Shown piece after piece: positions 19,730 through 30,200 of a stretch of DNA of 64,000 nucleotides. Position numbers and translations under genes: made by a program. Location of the stretch: assembly GCF_003111605.1 (NCBI RefSeq), contig NZ_MZGU01000002.1, positions 62,001 through 126,000 on the forward strand, given 5' to 3'. Origin of the DNA: Methanobrevibacter woesei (GTDB lineage: Archaea; Methanobacteriota; Methanobacteria; Methanobacteriales; Methanobacteriaceae). The first letter of the stretch is position 1; every line of letters starts with the position of its first letter. A model generated the notes under the pieces. The model saw nothing but the letters and a program-made list of their open reading frames with translations. It did not search any database and was not told where the DNA came from.

Positions 19730-20323
19730 TTATTTTAACTTAAAGACATTAAACTTTTTACAGTCTTCTGGATAAATGATGCTATAATAATGTTTAAATG
19801 AAGATGCAGGCAAATTTCTTTTTCTATCAATCATTTTACTCCACATTTCTTCAGCATCATCTTCAAAGATTATATTTTTCTCTAAGGCTTGAACTAGTAT
19901 AATTGAAGATGTTAAAATATACAAATCATTATCCTTAATATAAAATTCAATATCTGATAAATTATTACTTGCAATAACCCCCTCATTTTGTATAGCCAGT
20001 GCTAATGCTGCTGCCTCTCCTTTACCAATACATTTTTCATCTTCATGCCAAACACCATTTTTAATTTGTTCATATACATAATACTCTTTATCTTTGATGC
20101 TAATATCTTTAATTTCAATAAAATTATCTCTTTTATACTGTTCTAATTCCTTTTTTATTATTGGAGGAGAATTAGGATGAGACAATTCATCATATACCTG
20201 TTTTGGTATTATAATCTTTGAAAATAATTTATTTAACAAATCTCCTTCTCCAATAACTAAAAAAGAAACTAAACAATCAGTATCATAAAAAATAGGAGAA
20301 TCAATCAAATAGATCACTCTCAT
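19730..20323 (-). CDS. PIN-like nuclease domain protein (DUF3368-like)
   Basis: A 197-residue protein with the PIN fold's acidic residues in order: Asp in YDTDCLVSF (about 13-21), Glu in the PKQVYDELSHP motif (about 40-50), GKGEAAALALA near 101-111 with its Glu, and the SNNLSD turn near 118-123. PIN proteins are Mg2+-dependent ribonucleases and frequent toxins. This one is the last gene of an operon with an XRE regulator and an ImmA-like protease, overlapping the latter by 23 bases, so its expression is coupled. A toxin or stress nuclease role is inferred. Confidence 0.72.
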   Translation of the reverse strand: MRVIYLIDSPIFYDTDCLVSFLVIGEGDLLNKLFSKIIIPKQVYDELSHPNSPPIIKKELEQYKRDNFIEIKDISIKDKEYYVYEQIKNGVWHEDEKCIGKGEAAALALAIQNEGVIASNNLSDIEFYIKDNDLYILTSSIILVQALEKNIIFEDDAEEMWSKMIDRKRNLPASSFKHYYSIIYPEDCKKFNVFKLK

Positions 20324-21032
20324 TTAAATTATAAACAATATCAGACCGGTACATATCAAGAAGAAGTTCATCTTTTTTACCAGCAGAAATTTTATTTTTC
20401 AAAAAAGCCTTTTCAGTTAAAGATATAAAAGCACCTAAAGAGAAATATTGCATACTTTTTCTAGAAGGTTCATATAATTCTGTACTGAAACCTCTTTTAG
20501 CAGCTTCTGCTTTAATACTTCCTTTAAATTCATCAAATTCTTCAGCTGTAATTAAATTCTCTTGCATTAATCTAACTAACATTGCATGATGACTAATTTT
20601 AAAATATTGTTCACACTTTATAATATCCTCTAAAGACCACTTTTCAATGTTATGCTTCTTAATAAATCTCTTTAAAGCAACTGGAGGTAATAAAAAAGAA
20701 GATGCAAAATTATTTGCTCTTTTTTCATTATCATTATTTGATTGCTCGTTTTTGCATATTATTGTATCAATATCATCATACAAAATATGATAAATTTCAT
20801 GAGCTAAAGTAAAATTTTGCCTGCCTTTAGAATGTTCAGAATTAATGATAATCAATATATCATTATTATTTTTAGAACATGCCCCACTAACTAGATCACC
20901 TAAAGGCAACCAAAGTAATGTTAAATTATTTATCTTTTCTAAAACCAAAGAAGAAATATCAATAGGATTTGTATTATTAACTCCCCAATCATCTCTTAAT
21001 TCTTCAGATAACTCATTAATATCAGAAATCAT
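20301..21032 (-). CDS. ImmA/IrrE-family zinc metallopeptidase
   Basis: A 243-residue protein with the gluzincin motif HEIYH (about residues 77-81, in FTLAHEIYHILYDD) and the downstream ANNFASSFLLP helix that gives the third zinc ligand region. ImmA in mobile elements and IrrE/DdrO in Deinococcus cleave a partner XRE repressor. An XRE protein is encoded three bases upstream, so it is the probable substrate. The C-terminal half (about 140-243) is unlike ImmA and may sense a signal. Cleavage would release repression of the PIN gene that follows. Confidence 0.8.
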   Translation of the reverse strand: MISDINELSEELRDDWGVNNTNPIDISSLVLEKINNLTLLWLPLGDLVSGACSKNNNDILIIINSEHSKGRQNFTLAHEIYHILYDDIDTIICKNEQSNNDNEKRANNFASSFLLPPVALKRFIKKHNIEKWSLEDIIKCEQYFKISHHAMLVRLMQENLITAEEFDEFKGSIKAEAAKRGFSTELYEPSRKSMQYFSLGAFISLTEKAFLKNKISAGKKDELLLDMYRSDIVYNLNESDLFD

Positions 21033-21035
21033 TGA

Positions 21036-21359
21036 TTATTCCCCATTTAATTTTCTAAGTAGTTCTAAATTATTCATTACTGAGTTAATTTTTGCAACAA
21101 CATTTAAATCAACATCATTTCCATCAGATCTAAATGCAACACTTCTTTTTTGATAATTATCTGCTTTTCCCAAAATATAATCAGGTGAACAATTATATAA
21201 TTGACATATTTTATCCAATAAAGATAAATTTAAAGTTCTTTCACCTTTTTCAATTCTAGATATATATGCTTGGTCAATATCTAAATATTCAGCTATTTGT
21301 TTCTGCGTATAACCATAATCCTTCCTTAATATTTTTAATCTATCTCCTACCACACTCAT
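21036..21359 (-). CDS. XRE-family helix-turn-helix regulator
   Basis: A 107-residue protein with a standard XRE/Cro HTH at residues 7-62: LKILRKDYGYTQKQIAEYLD then QAYISRIEKGERTLNLSLLDK. The C-terminal tail is short and could hold the protease cleavage site for the ImmA-like neighbour. GGTGATAAT precedes the ATG, and a TATA-like AATTTATATATTTATT is about 60-75 bases upstream. It probably represses its own operon. Confidence 0.85.
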   Translation of the reverse strand: MSVVGDRLKILRKDYGYTQKQIAEYLDIDQAYISRIEKGERTLNLSLLDKICQLYNCSPDYILGKADNYQKRSVAFRSDGNDVDLNVVAKINSVMNNLELLRKLNGE

Positions 21360-21474
21360 ATTATCACCAGCAACACACTAAAAAATAAACACCTAATTAA
21401 TAATATGGCATAATAAATATATAAATTTTATTTTAAAAATATGACAATACTTTAAAAAAATATAAATTTAGCAA

Positions 21475-24099
21475 TTAGTAATCAGTATCAATTTTTTTAA
21501 TTGCATTATAAACTCTTTCACAGTTATGTTTATCTTTAAATTCAAAGAAGTCATCAACTCTTTTCCTATATTTATCCTTCATTTGACAGTTATTTACAAT
21601 ATAATCCATAATTAAGTTAACAAGACTTTCATGATCATGAATAACTTCCCCAAAGCCCATTTTCTCATAATCAAAATAGCTTTCCTCTAAATCGAAATGA
21701 TAATCCGCAGAATAATGGTAATATACAACTGGCTTCTTAAGATAAGCAAAATCAAAAGCTATTGAAGAGTAATCTGTTATGATTAAAGAGGAATGGGTGA
21801 AAATATCATTGTACTTTCTCTCAGTATCTATAGTAACATAATCATTGGTTTCAAATAAATCAATGAAACGATAAACATTAGGATGAGGCTTAAAAGTCAA
21901 CTTATAACCATGTAATCTGCAAAATTCAATTAAACGTTCATCATTAATTAAGTCATTGTAAATATTGAAGTAATTTGATTTCAAGATATTTTCCTTTGTG
22001 GAATGATGGAAATATCTTCTCCATGAAGGCATGATAACTATTTCGCGATTATTTGCTTTTTTCTCAAGAAAATCAAATCTTGGAAAACCTAATAGCTGAA
22101 CAACTTCCTTATGATAATTATATGGAAACATAAAGAATGATTCAAGCTCTTCTTTAGATGAAGTAACAATTAAAGAGATATTCTTATCTGCCTTGTTAAG
22201 CCATCCTGAAATATTATCCTTAGTAATACCATGCTGTAGGAATACGAGTTTAAAACGTGTAAGACCTGATAAAAATGGATAATTTCCCCAGTATGGATAA
22301 ACTAAACCATTATCAGGGTGAGATGAGATTACTTTCTCTGCAAATAATGCATAGATTCTATGTTTTACAGATCCATATTCTATGGTTTTTCCAATTTGAG
22401 AAACATCATTAAATGCAATATTATTTCTATTTAATACAAATACCTTTTCAATACCATCATCTTGCCCAACAGCATACTTAAACATGGCCAAACCATTATC
22501 ATCAGCCAAATATGGCAAGTCCATGAAAATCCAAATCCTTTTAGATGCAAAAAATGGAAGTAGCATAAAGTAGATTATTCTTAATAAAACACCAGTTTTC
22601 CATCCCTGCTTTTTCTCACGAAGCATTGAAGTTAATGTTAAAATCTCATTTTTAAATACTCTCTGGAAATTCCTTGGTTTAACAGTGATTTCATTATAGT
22701 CAACTCTACTAACATATTCTTTAGACAGTAAATATTTGGAAATGTTAGATAACCTACATGGCCTGTTAAATTCAATTAAAAGATTGTGAAAATCTGGGAA
22801 ATTAGATTTGAACTTGATATGAGTAACTTTAGAAGTTATTGGAATATAAACCTCAAAGTTATTGTTATAGCCATATTTAAAGTTTAGAGAGTACTTATCC
22901 CTTTGAGGATATTGAAGCTCTTTACATTCATAGAACTTATTATTAGCTTCAACGAATATGCTGCCTTTTTCATTGAAAAAGGTTGTAAGCACCCCTGAAA
23001 TATAAATCATATCATTCCTAATTTCATAAATATCAATGAAAATCTGATTTAACTCCAAATCATCAGTTAAAATATCTCTAATTAATCTTTTTTTATCTCC
23101 CCAAACATTTGAAAGATTAATATATTCGCCTTTAAGATACTTTAAAAATATAATATGTGCCTTAAGCTGATTTGAAATGTTTTTTTGATTAATTATTACC
23201 TTATCATCAATATTTTGTAAAATAATAATCAGATTCTTAAAAAGAATACCAATTTCTGTTTCAGATAAGATATTATCAACAGCATTAACCATGAAAACCC
23301 ATTGGAGATCATACATTATTACATACTGTATGAACTTTAAGATCCTACCATACTTATATTTAGACTCATTAAGGAGTTTAAAATAGAAATGTTCAACTCT
23401 TGATGTGTAAAAGGTTTTTGTATTAGTGGAATAATCTAAAAGGGAATTTTTAGCCTCAAATTTCCTATAATGATATTCAGCTCCTGAAACAACCCCTATT
23501 TTTAACTTATTTAAAAGAATCTCATTTATAAAAAGAGCATCTTCTGATGTTTTTAAATTTTCATCAAATCTTAAATCACCAATAGCTTCAGCTTTAATAA
23601 AAGATGAAGGAGCAGATAACTGGATATTTTTAGGTTCTTTTAATAAATCAATTACTCTGCTTTTTTTAAATTTAAAATTTAATGGATGAGCTCCTTTTTT
23701 TGCCCCAAAATAATAAATAGGAATTGAAACCAAATCCACTTCATCATAATGCTTTTCAAAAAAATTTAAAACTTTTTTAAAGGCATTTCTAGAAATATAA
23801 TCATCACTATCTAAAAAATTAATATATTTACCCTTAGCTTCATTTAAACCTAGATTCCTAGCATGTGATGACCCAAAACATTTCTTAGTTGAAACATACT
23901 TAAAGTTCTGAGGGTACTCAACATTATACTTCAAACAGATATCTTCTGTATTATCAACACTTCCATCATTAACAACAATAATTTGAATATTATCCTCAAA
24001 ATCCAAACTTTGATTAATAATAGATTCAATAGCTTCCCTTAAATACAAATCTGAGTTATAACTTGCAATAATTACAGAAAATAGAAATTTATGTTGAAT
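21475..24099 (-). CDS. GT2 glycosyltransferase fused to TagF-like glycerophosphotransferase
   Basis: About 874 residues. The N-terminal 300 are a GT2 domain (FSVIIASYNSD, VNDGSVDNT, FLDSDD). A beta-rich linker follows, then from about 560 a CDP-glycerol glycerophosphotransferase domain with LQHGITKDN, GFPRFD, FKPHP and the ITDYSSIAFDFAYLKKPVVYY block. Such proteins polymerise phosphodiester-linked surface glycans. It is paralogous to the last two thirds of the protein at 34060-37641. The GT2 fold requires a start near 24099, but no ATG, GTG or TTG exists there: the next usual start (TTG, 24048) deletes the first strand, and an in-frame TAG lies just upstream. ATT at 24097-24099 follows AGGGGGA, so I place the start there with reserve. 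Confidence 0.75.
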   Translation of the reverse strand: MQHKFLFSVIIASYNSDLYLREAIESIINQSLDFEDNIQIIVVNDGSVDNTEDICLKYNVEYPQNFKYVSTKKCFGSSHARNLGLNEAKGKYINFLDSDDYISRNAFKKVLNFFEKHYDEVDLVSIPIYYFGAKKGAHPLNFKFKKSRVIDLLKEPKNIQLSAPSSFIKAEAIGDLRFDENLKTSEDALFINEILLNKLKIGVVSGAEYHYRKFEAKNSLLDYSTNTKTFYTSRVEHFYFKLLNESKYKYGRILKFIQYVIMYDLQWVFMVNAVDNILSETEIGILFKNLIIILQNIDDKVIINQKNISNQLKAHIIFLKYLKGEYINLSNVWGDKKRLIRDILTDDLELNQIFIDIYEIRNDMIYISGVLTTFFNEKGSIFVEANNKFYECKELQYPQRDKYSLNFKYGYNNNFEVYIPITSKVTHIKFKSNFPDFHNLLIEFNRPCRLSNISKYLLSKEYVSRVDYNEITVKPRNFQRVFKNEILTLTSMLREKKQGWKTGVLLRIIYFMLLPFFASKRIWIFMDLPYLADDNGLAMFKYAVGQDDGIEKVFVLNRNNIAFNDVSQIGKTIEYGSVKHRIYALFAEKVISSHPDNGLVYPYWGNYPFLSGLTRFKLVFLQHGITKDNISGWLNKADKNISLIVTSSKEELESFFMFPYNYHKEVVQLLGFPRFDFLEKKANNREIVIMPSWRRYFHHSTKENILKSNYFNIYNDLINDERLIEFCRLHGYKLTFKPHPNVYRFIDLFETNDYVTIDTERKYNDIFTHSSLIITDYSSIAFDFAYLKKPVVYYHYSADYHFDLEESYFDYEKMGFGEVIHDHESLVNLIMDYIVNNCQMKDKYRKRVDDFFEFKDKHNCERVYNAIKKIDTDY

Positions 24100-24202
24100 C
24101 TTAAAGTCCCCCTAAGATTATAATCAAATCCATAAACTTAAAAAAATATATTTATCATTATCTATATAAAGTTATTATAATAAATCTTTTGGTGATAAAC
24201 TT

Positions 24203-24694
24203 ATGAAAAAATTATATTTGGTTTTAATCCTGTTGATTCTAGCATTAATTTTGGTAAATTACTACAATGAAACTGGATTTGATTTTAATGACAATAAAGC
24301 GCAAATCAATGAAAGTGAATTCAATATCCCTGATAATTTTGTTGTTGAAAATCAGACAGGAAATTACCTTGAACTTTATGATTCATCTAAAAATATAACA
24401 ATAGAAATGACTCATTTAAACAATAATACATCAATTGAAAGTTATTTCCAAAGAGCTGCAAATGAAACAATGACAGTAAATAATGAAACAACAACAATGT
24501 CAAATATTGATGTATATGTAACTTATCGCCATACAGATTTTACAAATTCAACACAAGCATTCTTTGAAAAAGATGGACACAATTACCGTCTATGGGGTTT
24601 GAATTATCACAATGATGATATGGATTACTTCTCACAAGTATTTAATGAGATAATTTCATCCCTAAGACCAGTAGATCAAGGATATATTGCATAA
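24203..24694 (+). CDS. Membrane-anchored surface protein rich in N-glycosylation sites
   Basis: A 163-residue protein with one N-terminal hydrophobic helix (3-19) that acts as signal or anchor, and an outside domain of about 140 residues. Eight or more N-x-S/T sequons (such as NET, NES, NQT, NIT, NTS, NST) lie in the outside domain, many more than expected, pointing to a heavily N-glycosylated pseudoperiplasmic protein. The domain pattern (a lipoprotein-like beta sheet ending FNEIISSLRP) resembles PsbP-like or DUF-type stress proteins, but I do not recognise the family. It stands alone on the plus strand. Confidence 0.75.
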   Translation: MKKLYLVLILLILALILVNYYNETGFDFNDNKAQINESEFNIPDNFVVENQTGNYLELYDSSKNITIEMTHLNNNTSIESYFQRAANETMTVNNETTTMSNIDVYVTYRHTDFTNSTQAFFEKDGHNYRLWGLNYHNDDMDYFSQVFNEIISSLRPVDQGYIA

Positions 24695-24712
24695 AGCAAA
24701 TATCCTTTAATA

Positions 24713-24734
24713 CTTTTTTTTAAAAAAAAAAAAA
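24713..24734. terminator. Bidirectional T/A-run terminator
   Basis: Eight T followed by thirteen A lie exactly between the ends of two convergent genes, giving a U-tract on each strand. It can stop both transcripts. Confidence 0.5.
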
Positions 24735-25547
24735 TTATTTAATAGTAAATCTATTTTTTCTTTTGTTATAAACAAGTAATTTCTGAATGAAATCTAGGGA
24801 ATCCTCAACATTTAAAGATTTCAATATTTTATCAATTTCATCAAAAACAAGTGTTTCATTAGGAATTACATTGTAAATAAAAACATCACTTACATAATTA
24901 TCCATAGTATTTGAATCTTCTTGTTTAAAAGCCCCTAAATAATCTTTAGTGAAAAAAACATCATCTTGTATAATTTCAACAGGATTACCACTTAAAAAAC
25001 AGTTAGATTTACAAATATAATTTGGCGGAACATAAGAATTGTTATCAACAGTAGTGCCTGACCCTAACCTGGCACCAGAAGCAATATATGACAAATGTCC
25101 TAACCAGACATGATCACCAATAAGAACAGAACCAGGATAATTTACTCTCTCCTTTGTTGAGCCAGAAAAAAGAGGATAAGCAAAAGAAGTTCTTATATTA
25201 GTACCACTACCAATATTACAGTCATCCCCTATAATTAGATTCTGATGTTCCTGAACATTTATATTAATAGGAGCAGTCATATTGTTGTCTCTTCCAAAAA
25301 AGATAACAGAATCATGATAAACCTGTAGAATTAAAGGGTAAATAGCATTTGGTGAAGAAGATAAATAAATTAAAGAGTTATTACCTTCAAAATAAATTTT
25401 TGCATTATAAAGTTTAACATCTCTTTCACAATAAAATAAATTGTTTTTTCCATTAAAACGAACAATTGAATTAACAAATTCTGGTTTGCCAATAAAAGAA
25501 TTATCTTTTAAATCATTAATTTGATCAATATTGCTTACTGACTCCAT
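24735..25547 (-). CDS. Hexapeptide-repeat (LbH) acyltransferase
   Basis: A 270-residue protein with a left-handed beta-helix in its middle (about residues 90-190): repeated hexads such as IGDDCNIGSGTNI, VLIGDHVWLGHLS and SGARLGSGTTV, ending with SGNPVEII. It most resembles sugar O-acetyltransferases of surface polysaccharide clusters. It follows a methyltransferase gene by nine bases in a minus-strand run with large glycosyltransferases, so it probably acetylates the same glycan. Donor and acceptor are unknown. AAGGTG precedes the ATG. Confidence 0.82.
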   Translation of the reverse strand: MESVSNIDQINDLKDNSFIGKPEFVNSIVRFNGKNNLFYCERDVKLYNAKIYFEGNNSLIYLSSSPNAIYPLILQVYHDSVIFFGRDNNMTAPININVQEHQNLIIGDDCNIGSGTNIRTSFAYPLFSGSTKERVNYPGSVLIGDHVWLGHLSYIASGARLGSGTTVDNNSYVPPNYICKSNCFLSGNPVEIIQDDVFFTKDYLGAFKQEDSNTMDNYVSDVFIYNVIPNETLVFDEIDKILKSLNVEDSLDFIQKLLVYNKRKNRFTIK

Positions 25548-25556
25548 AGTAACACC

Positions 25557-26165
25557 TTATTTTCCTTTTAATGAATCTAAAATAACATCAACTTTATTTT
25601 CAAGATTCCCCATCCTTATTTCTAAATCTGTTACTCCTTTTACATTTGATTTAGGTTTTCTAGCAACTAAACAGCTATCACACCAAGGTTTACCCTCTTT
25701 ATTTGTTGAAACGTGAAGAATTTCAAAATCTGCATATTTAGCAAGAGTTGCCATACCATCTTTACAAAAACGATAACAATCTGTGTCTGATACACCGTGT
25801 TTAGGACCTTCACTAGGTGCAATAATACAACAAAAACCACCTGGTTTTAATACTCTTTCAATTTCTGCCATAGTAAGCCAAAAAAATTCTAAGTGTTCAA
25901 ATAGTTGACCTGAAATAATAACATCATAACTTTCACTTTTTATTTCATGCCAATTATAAATATCTTCTACTACAATGTCTACATTATAACCTTCTTCACA
26001 ATCAAGGCCTGTATAAGACCAATTAGGATTATTAAAAATAGATTTATAATTATAATTAGTCTCACTTGTGTCTAAAGACCCGACATCTAAGATTTTTAAA
26101 ACTTTTTTACCACTAATATAATTATTTTTAAACCAATTCATCCTATCATAACTAGTTTTATGCAT
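25557..26165 (-). CDS. Class I SAM-dependent methyltransferase
   Basis: A 202-residue protein with the methyltransferase core: motif I VLKILDVGSLDTSE (about 19-32), an acidic end of strand two, SYDVIISGQLFEHLEF and the VLKPGG loop near 105-110, as in Methyltransf_11. The late part has CCIIAPSEGPKHG. It may methylate a sugar or polysaccharide end given its neighbours. GGTGAAAAA lies upstream of the ATG. Confidence 0.85.
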   Translation of the reverse strand: MHKTSYDRMNWFKNNYISGKKVLKILDVGSLDTSETNYNYKSIFNNPNWSYTGLDCEEGYNVDIVVEDIYNWHEIKSESYDVIISGQLFEHLEFFWLTMAEIERVLKPGGFCCIIAPSEGPKHGVSDTDCYRFCKDGMATLAKYADFEILHVSTNKEGKPWCDSCLVARKPKSNVKGVTDLEIRMGNLENKVDVILDSLKGK

Positions 26166-26216
26166 TTTTTCACCAATCTCTAATTAACTCAATTAAAAAG
26201 AATAACATTCAATAAA

Positions 26217-27227
26217 TTAATACCAACCTACAAACATATTATCCTCTGAATAAATAACTAATTGGTTTTTAAGGCCAGTAAAGATAAAGGAATGATATTT
26301 AATTCCTTTTTCAGAAAATTTATTTAATAATTTTTTAGAAGTATTAACCTCTCCTTCTCTTTCATAATCATCAATTATTATAACAAAACTTTCTGCAATA
26401 TTATCCACTAAATCCAAAATATTAGATCTAGGATACTTCTGACCAAACCCTAATGGTCCATCAATAATTACTAAATCAAATGATTCATTTTTCACTAAAT
26501 TATTGAAATCTTCATATTTTAGACATTCAAAAGAATCTATTAAAACTTTTTCTGTGTCCACTTGATTTATTTTAACATTTGAACAAATATTTAATTTATT
26601 AGAGAAATAATCAATCCAATCTTGATTATCCTCAATAACCTGCAATTTTGCATCTTTAAAGAAAGATACATACTGAGTAGTCATAATTGTTGACTGACCT
26701 AACCCTAATTCCAATATATTTGAAGGCTTTATTTCATTTAGAATTCTATAAAGAACATAAATAAAAGAATAATTTGCTGCAGAGTTATTAAGTGAAAAAG
26801 ATTTATTAGCCAACCATTCGGAATTATTAATTGTATCTTTAAATACATTAGCATATTTAATTTCATTTAATAATTTCTCATTGTCATGATTTAATCTCTC
26901 ATTGTCATAAGTTAATTTTAAATTATTAACTAATTCCATTTGCTGTTTTAAACAATTTGAAATATCCATTAACTGTTCTTTTAATTCTCTATTTTGATTA
27001 TATAAATCATTAATTAAGGAAAAAATATCATTAAACTGTTTATTTGAATCTGAAATAGCAGTTATTTGATTTTTAATAAATGTGTAATCTCTTTGAATAT
27101 CACATAGAGAATCATCTAATTTATCAGAAAATGGTTTCTCATACTTTCTTTTATTATACTCGGTTTTATAAAAATTGTAACTACCACTCTTTTCTAACAT
27201 TTTTTTCTTAAATGAATTCAAAGCCAT
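26217..27227 (-). CDS. Methyltransferase-like protein with N-terminal coiled coil
   Basis: A 336-residue protein. Residues about 40-120 are a long coiled coil of charged heptads; about 150-336 form a Rossmann methyltransferase-like domain (NILELGLGQSTIMTT, LQVIEDNQDWIDYF, FDLVIIDGPLGFG, FVIIIDDY). It resembles class I methyltransferases of surface-glycan clusters. The coiled coil may bind the large glycosyltransferase encoded upstream, whose C-terminus also ends in a coiled coil; this is an inference. Confidence 0.75.
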   Translation of the reverse strand: MALNSFKKKMLEKSGSYNFYKTEYNKRKYEKPFSDKLDDSLCDIQRDYTFIKNQITAISDSNKQFNDIFSLINDLYNQNRELKEQLMDISNCLKQQMELVNNLKLTYDNERLNHDNEKLLNEIKYANVFKDTINNSEWLANKSFSLNNSAANYSFIYVLYRILNEIKPSNILELGLGQSTIMTTQYVSFFKDAKLQVIEDNQDWIDYFSNKLNICSNVKINQVDTEKVLIDSFECLKYEDFNNLVKNESFDLVIIDGPLGFGQKYPRSNILDLVDNIAESFVIIIDDYEREGEVNTSKKLLNKFSEKGIKYHSFIFTGLKNQLVIYSEDNMFVGWY

Positions 27228-27243
27228 TAAAAAAACCTCATCA

Positions 27244-30200
27244 TTACTTAAAAATATTTTTTAATTTAGTTAAAAAGCGTCCTGTTTTAGAATTATTAAT
27301 TTCATTCCTTAATAATCTATTAGAGTATTCTAAATACTTAATCCTATCTTTATATCTTCTATTAAGATTAATTAAACTTAATACTTGCCTATTAGAATAT
27401 GAATCATATACAGAATCCTCTAAATACCTATCATTTAAATCAACTTTTTTTAATTGTAACATTAATTGACACTCTTTAAAAGTATCTGAATCAACAATTG
27501 ACTCATAAAAATAACGATTTTCATTAGTTAAATTTGGTTCGACTAATAAGTTATTGATATATTTATTTTTTTCAAAATCTTCTTTTATACATTTGTAAAA
27601 ATCGATTTTAAATTCATCATCAATTTTTCCATACCACATTTTAATTACAGAAATCTTATGGTTAAATAAAATATGGCTAAACTCATTAAACAAATTATGA
27701 TCAATAAATACTGAAATAACTTCATTTAAAATAGAAACAATATCCAGCATTTTCTTATTTTTATTTTGCATTGTTGAATTACCATGAACACGCCTATAAT
27801 AAAAATGTTTAGGGATGAAAGAACACCTTTTAGCAGATAAAAAAGCATTATGTGAAAATGGATTATCTTCAAACATAGAATATTCTTCTGGGAAGTAAAT
27901 ATCATTCTCTTTAAGTAAACTAGACTTATAAATTTTATTTACAGGACCTACAGGAATTGAAAATATCTTATTTGAAATATTTTTATAATTGAATATTTCT
28001 TTTTCATTATTAAAAAAATTCATGTTATAATAATCAGTTTCAAAATATTTATCAGAAGTATCATCAAAGTTTATTAATTTAAAAAGAATTAAATCTAAAT
28101 TATTTTTTTTAGCAAGATTATATGAACATTCAAAGGTATTTAAATCTATCCAATCATCGGAATCAACAAATGCTATATAATTACCTTTACTTAGTTTAAT
28201 ACCTCTATTTCTAGCGAAACCCTGCCTATGGTTTTTATTTAATGAAATGATTTTAATTCTTTCATCTCTTGATGCAAAATCATACAATATTTCTAAAGAA
28301 TTATCAGTTGAACAGTCATCAATACATATAATCTCAATCTCATTAAGAGTTTGATTAACAATACTGTTCAAACAGGTATCCAAATATTCTTCAGCATTAT
28401 AAACAGGAATTATAACTGATAATTTAATAGGTGAATTAACAACATGATTATACAGAACATCCTCAAATAAAATCTCCCATTTTTTAATTATAAGATCATC
28501 TAAAAAGTTATTTAATATATTATTCCTTGCAATTTCACCCATTTTAATCGCATTATCAGGATTATCTAGTAAATCAATGATTGATTCAGCTAATGAATTT
28601 ATATCATATTTATCAACAATAATACCATCTTCCCCATTTACAATTATGTCAGATGGTCCATAATTAAAATCAAATGCAATCGCTGGAGTAGCACATATCA
28701 TTGATTCAATAATAGCTAAACAAAAACCTTCTGAATGTGATGTGAAAACTGTAGCTAAAGAATTTTCCATTTCTTCATAAATATTATCACTATATCCTCT
28801 AAAAATAACATTATTTTCCATATTATTTTCTTTAATAAACTTTTTAATCTTATTCAGCTCTTCAATTTCTACAGGAAGATAAGCACGACCAAATACTTCA
28901 AGCATTGCATTTCTATTATGATCTATAACAACTTTAAAAGCTTTAACAAGATCAAAAAGATTTTTATGAGGTGAGATACTTGAAACAAAACTAATTTTAT
29001 TTAAATCCTTTTCAACATTATTTAAATCAACATACTCTACAGAATTAGGAATTGTAATAAATCTATCATATCCAAATTCCTTAATTAAATCATTTTTCTG
29101 ACTTTCAGTTAATGTGATAACCCTTTCTAAATTTTCTCTATCATTAATTGCAGAAAATGATTGAATTTCACTACCTAATACATATGGCTCTTTAAATACA
29201 TTACCATGCAATTGACCTATTTTATAAGCTAAATCCGAGGAAACATTTCCAATACTTGGTATATGACCTGTAGATTCAATAATTAAAAATGGTTTATCTT
29301 TACAATTACCACATATTTCCTCGAAAAAATATGTTTGAAGGTGCAAATGTTTGTTATATTCATGGGCTGCACTAATTTGAATAGATAAATCTTCTTCACG
29401 ATCATTTAAACAATAAAATTCACGATTATTTTTAATAAACATCTCATAAAAACAAAATCCATCTTCTGTGAAGGATTTTTCTTTAATACATTTATCATTC
29501 TCAAAATATTTTTCAATTGCTAAATAATCATTAAAAAATCTTTCTGTTTTAATTTTATTACCATTTTTAAAGTAATTTTTATCAAAAGAATTATCATCAT
29601 TATAAATAATTTCACAATCATCATCATTTTCCACATACTCTTTATTTGGAGTGTTGACCGCATTTTTGTTTTTATAATAATCAAATAAGTTAATAATATC
29701 CACATTTTCAGCTAATAAATTATTATCTCTCAATTTAGCAGTTATAAACTCATAATTCTGACCAAAATCAACTGTTAAAATAGTAACATGATAACCTAAA
29801 TCAGATAACTTTTTAGATCTACTTAAGACTGCTTTTGCAAGACCACCAATTTGTGGCTCTATTGCATAACATGCAAAGAAAATTTGTTTATTTTTTAATA
29901 ACAAAGAAACTTTATTATTATAACTTTCATTTAATTTAGACAATTCAATGATAACATCATCATAATCCTTTTTAGAAATTGCATCAAATAATAAGGAATA
30001 ATTTGATGAAACTGGAAGATTTAAATCTAAAAATCTTTGAAAAAGATTAGAGGAATAACTTACAATCTCTTTAATCTCAGAAAATAATAAATCTGAATCA
30101 ATAAATTTAGTAATCCAATAATACAAAGATTTAAGTACAATCTCAGTATTATCTGGAGCATAATTTTCAAATAAATCCAAATGTTTATAATATAATTTTA

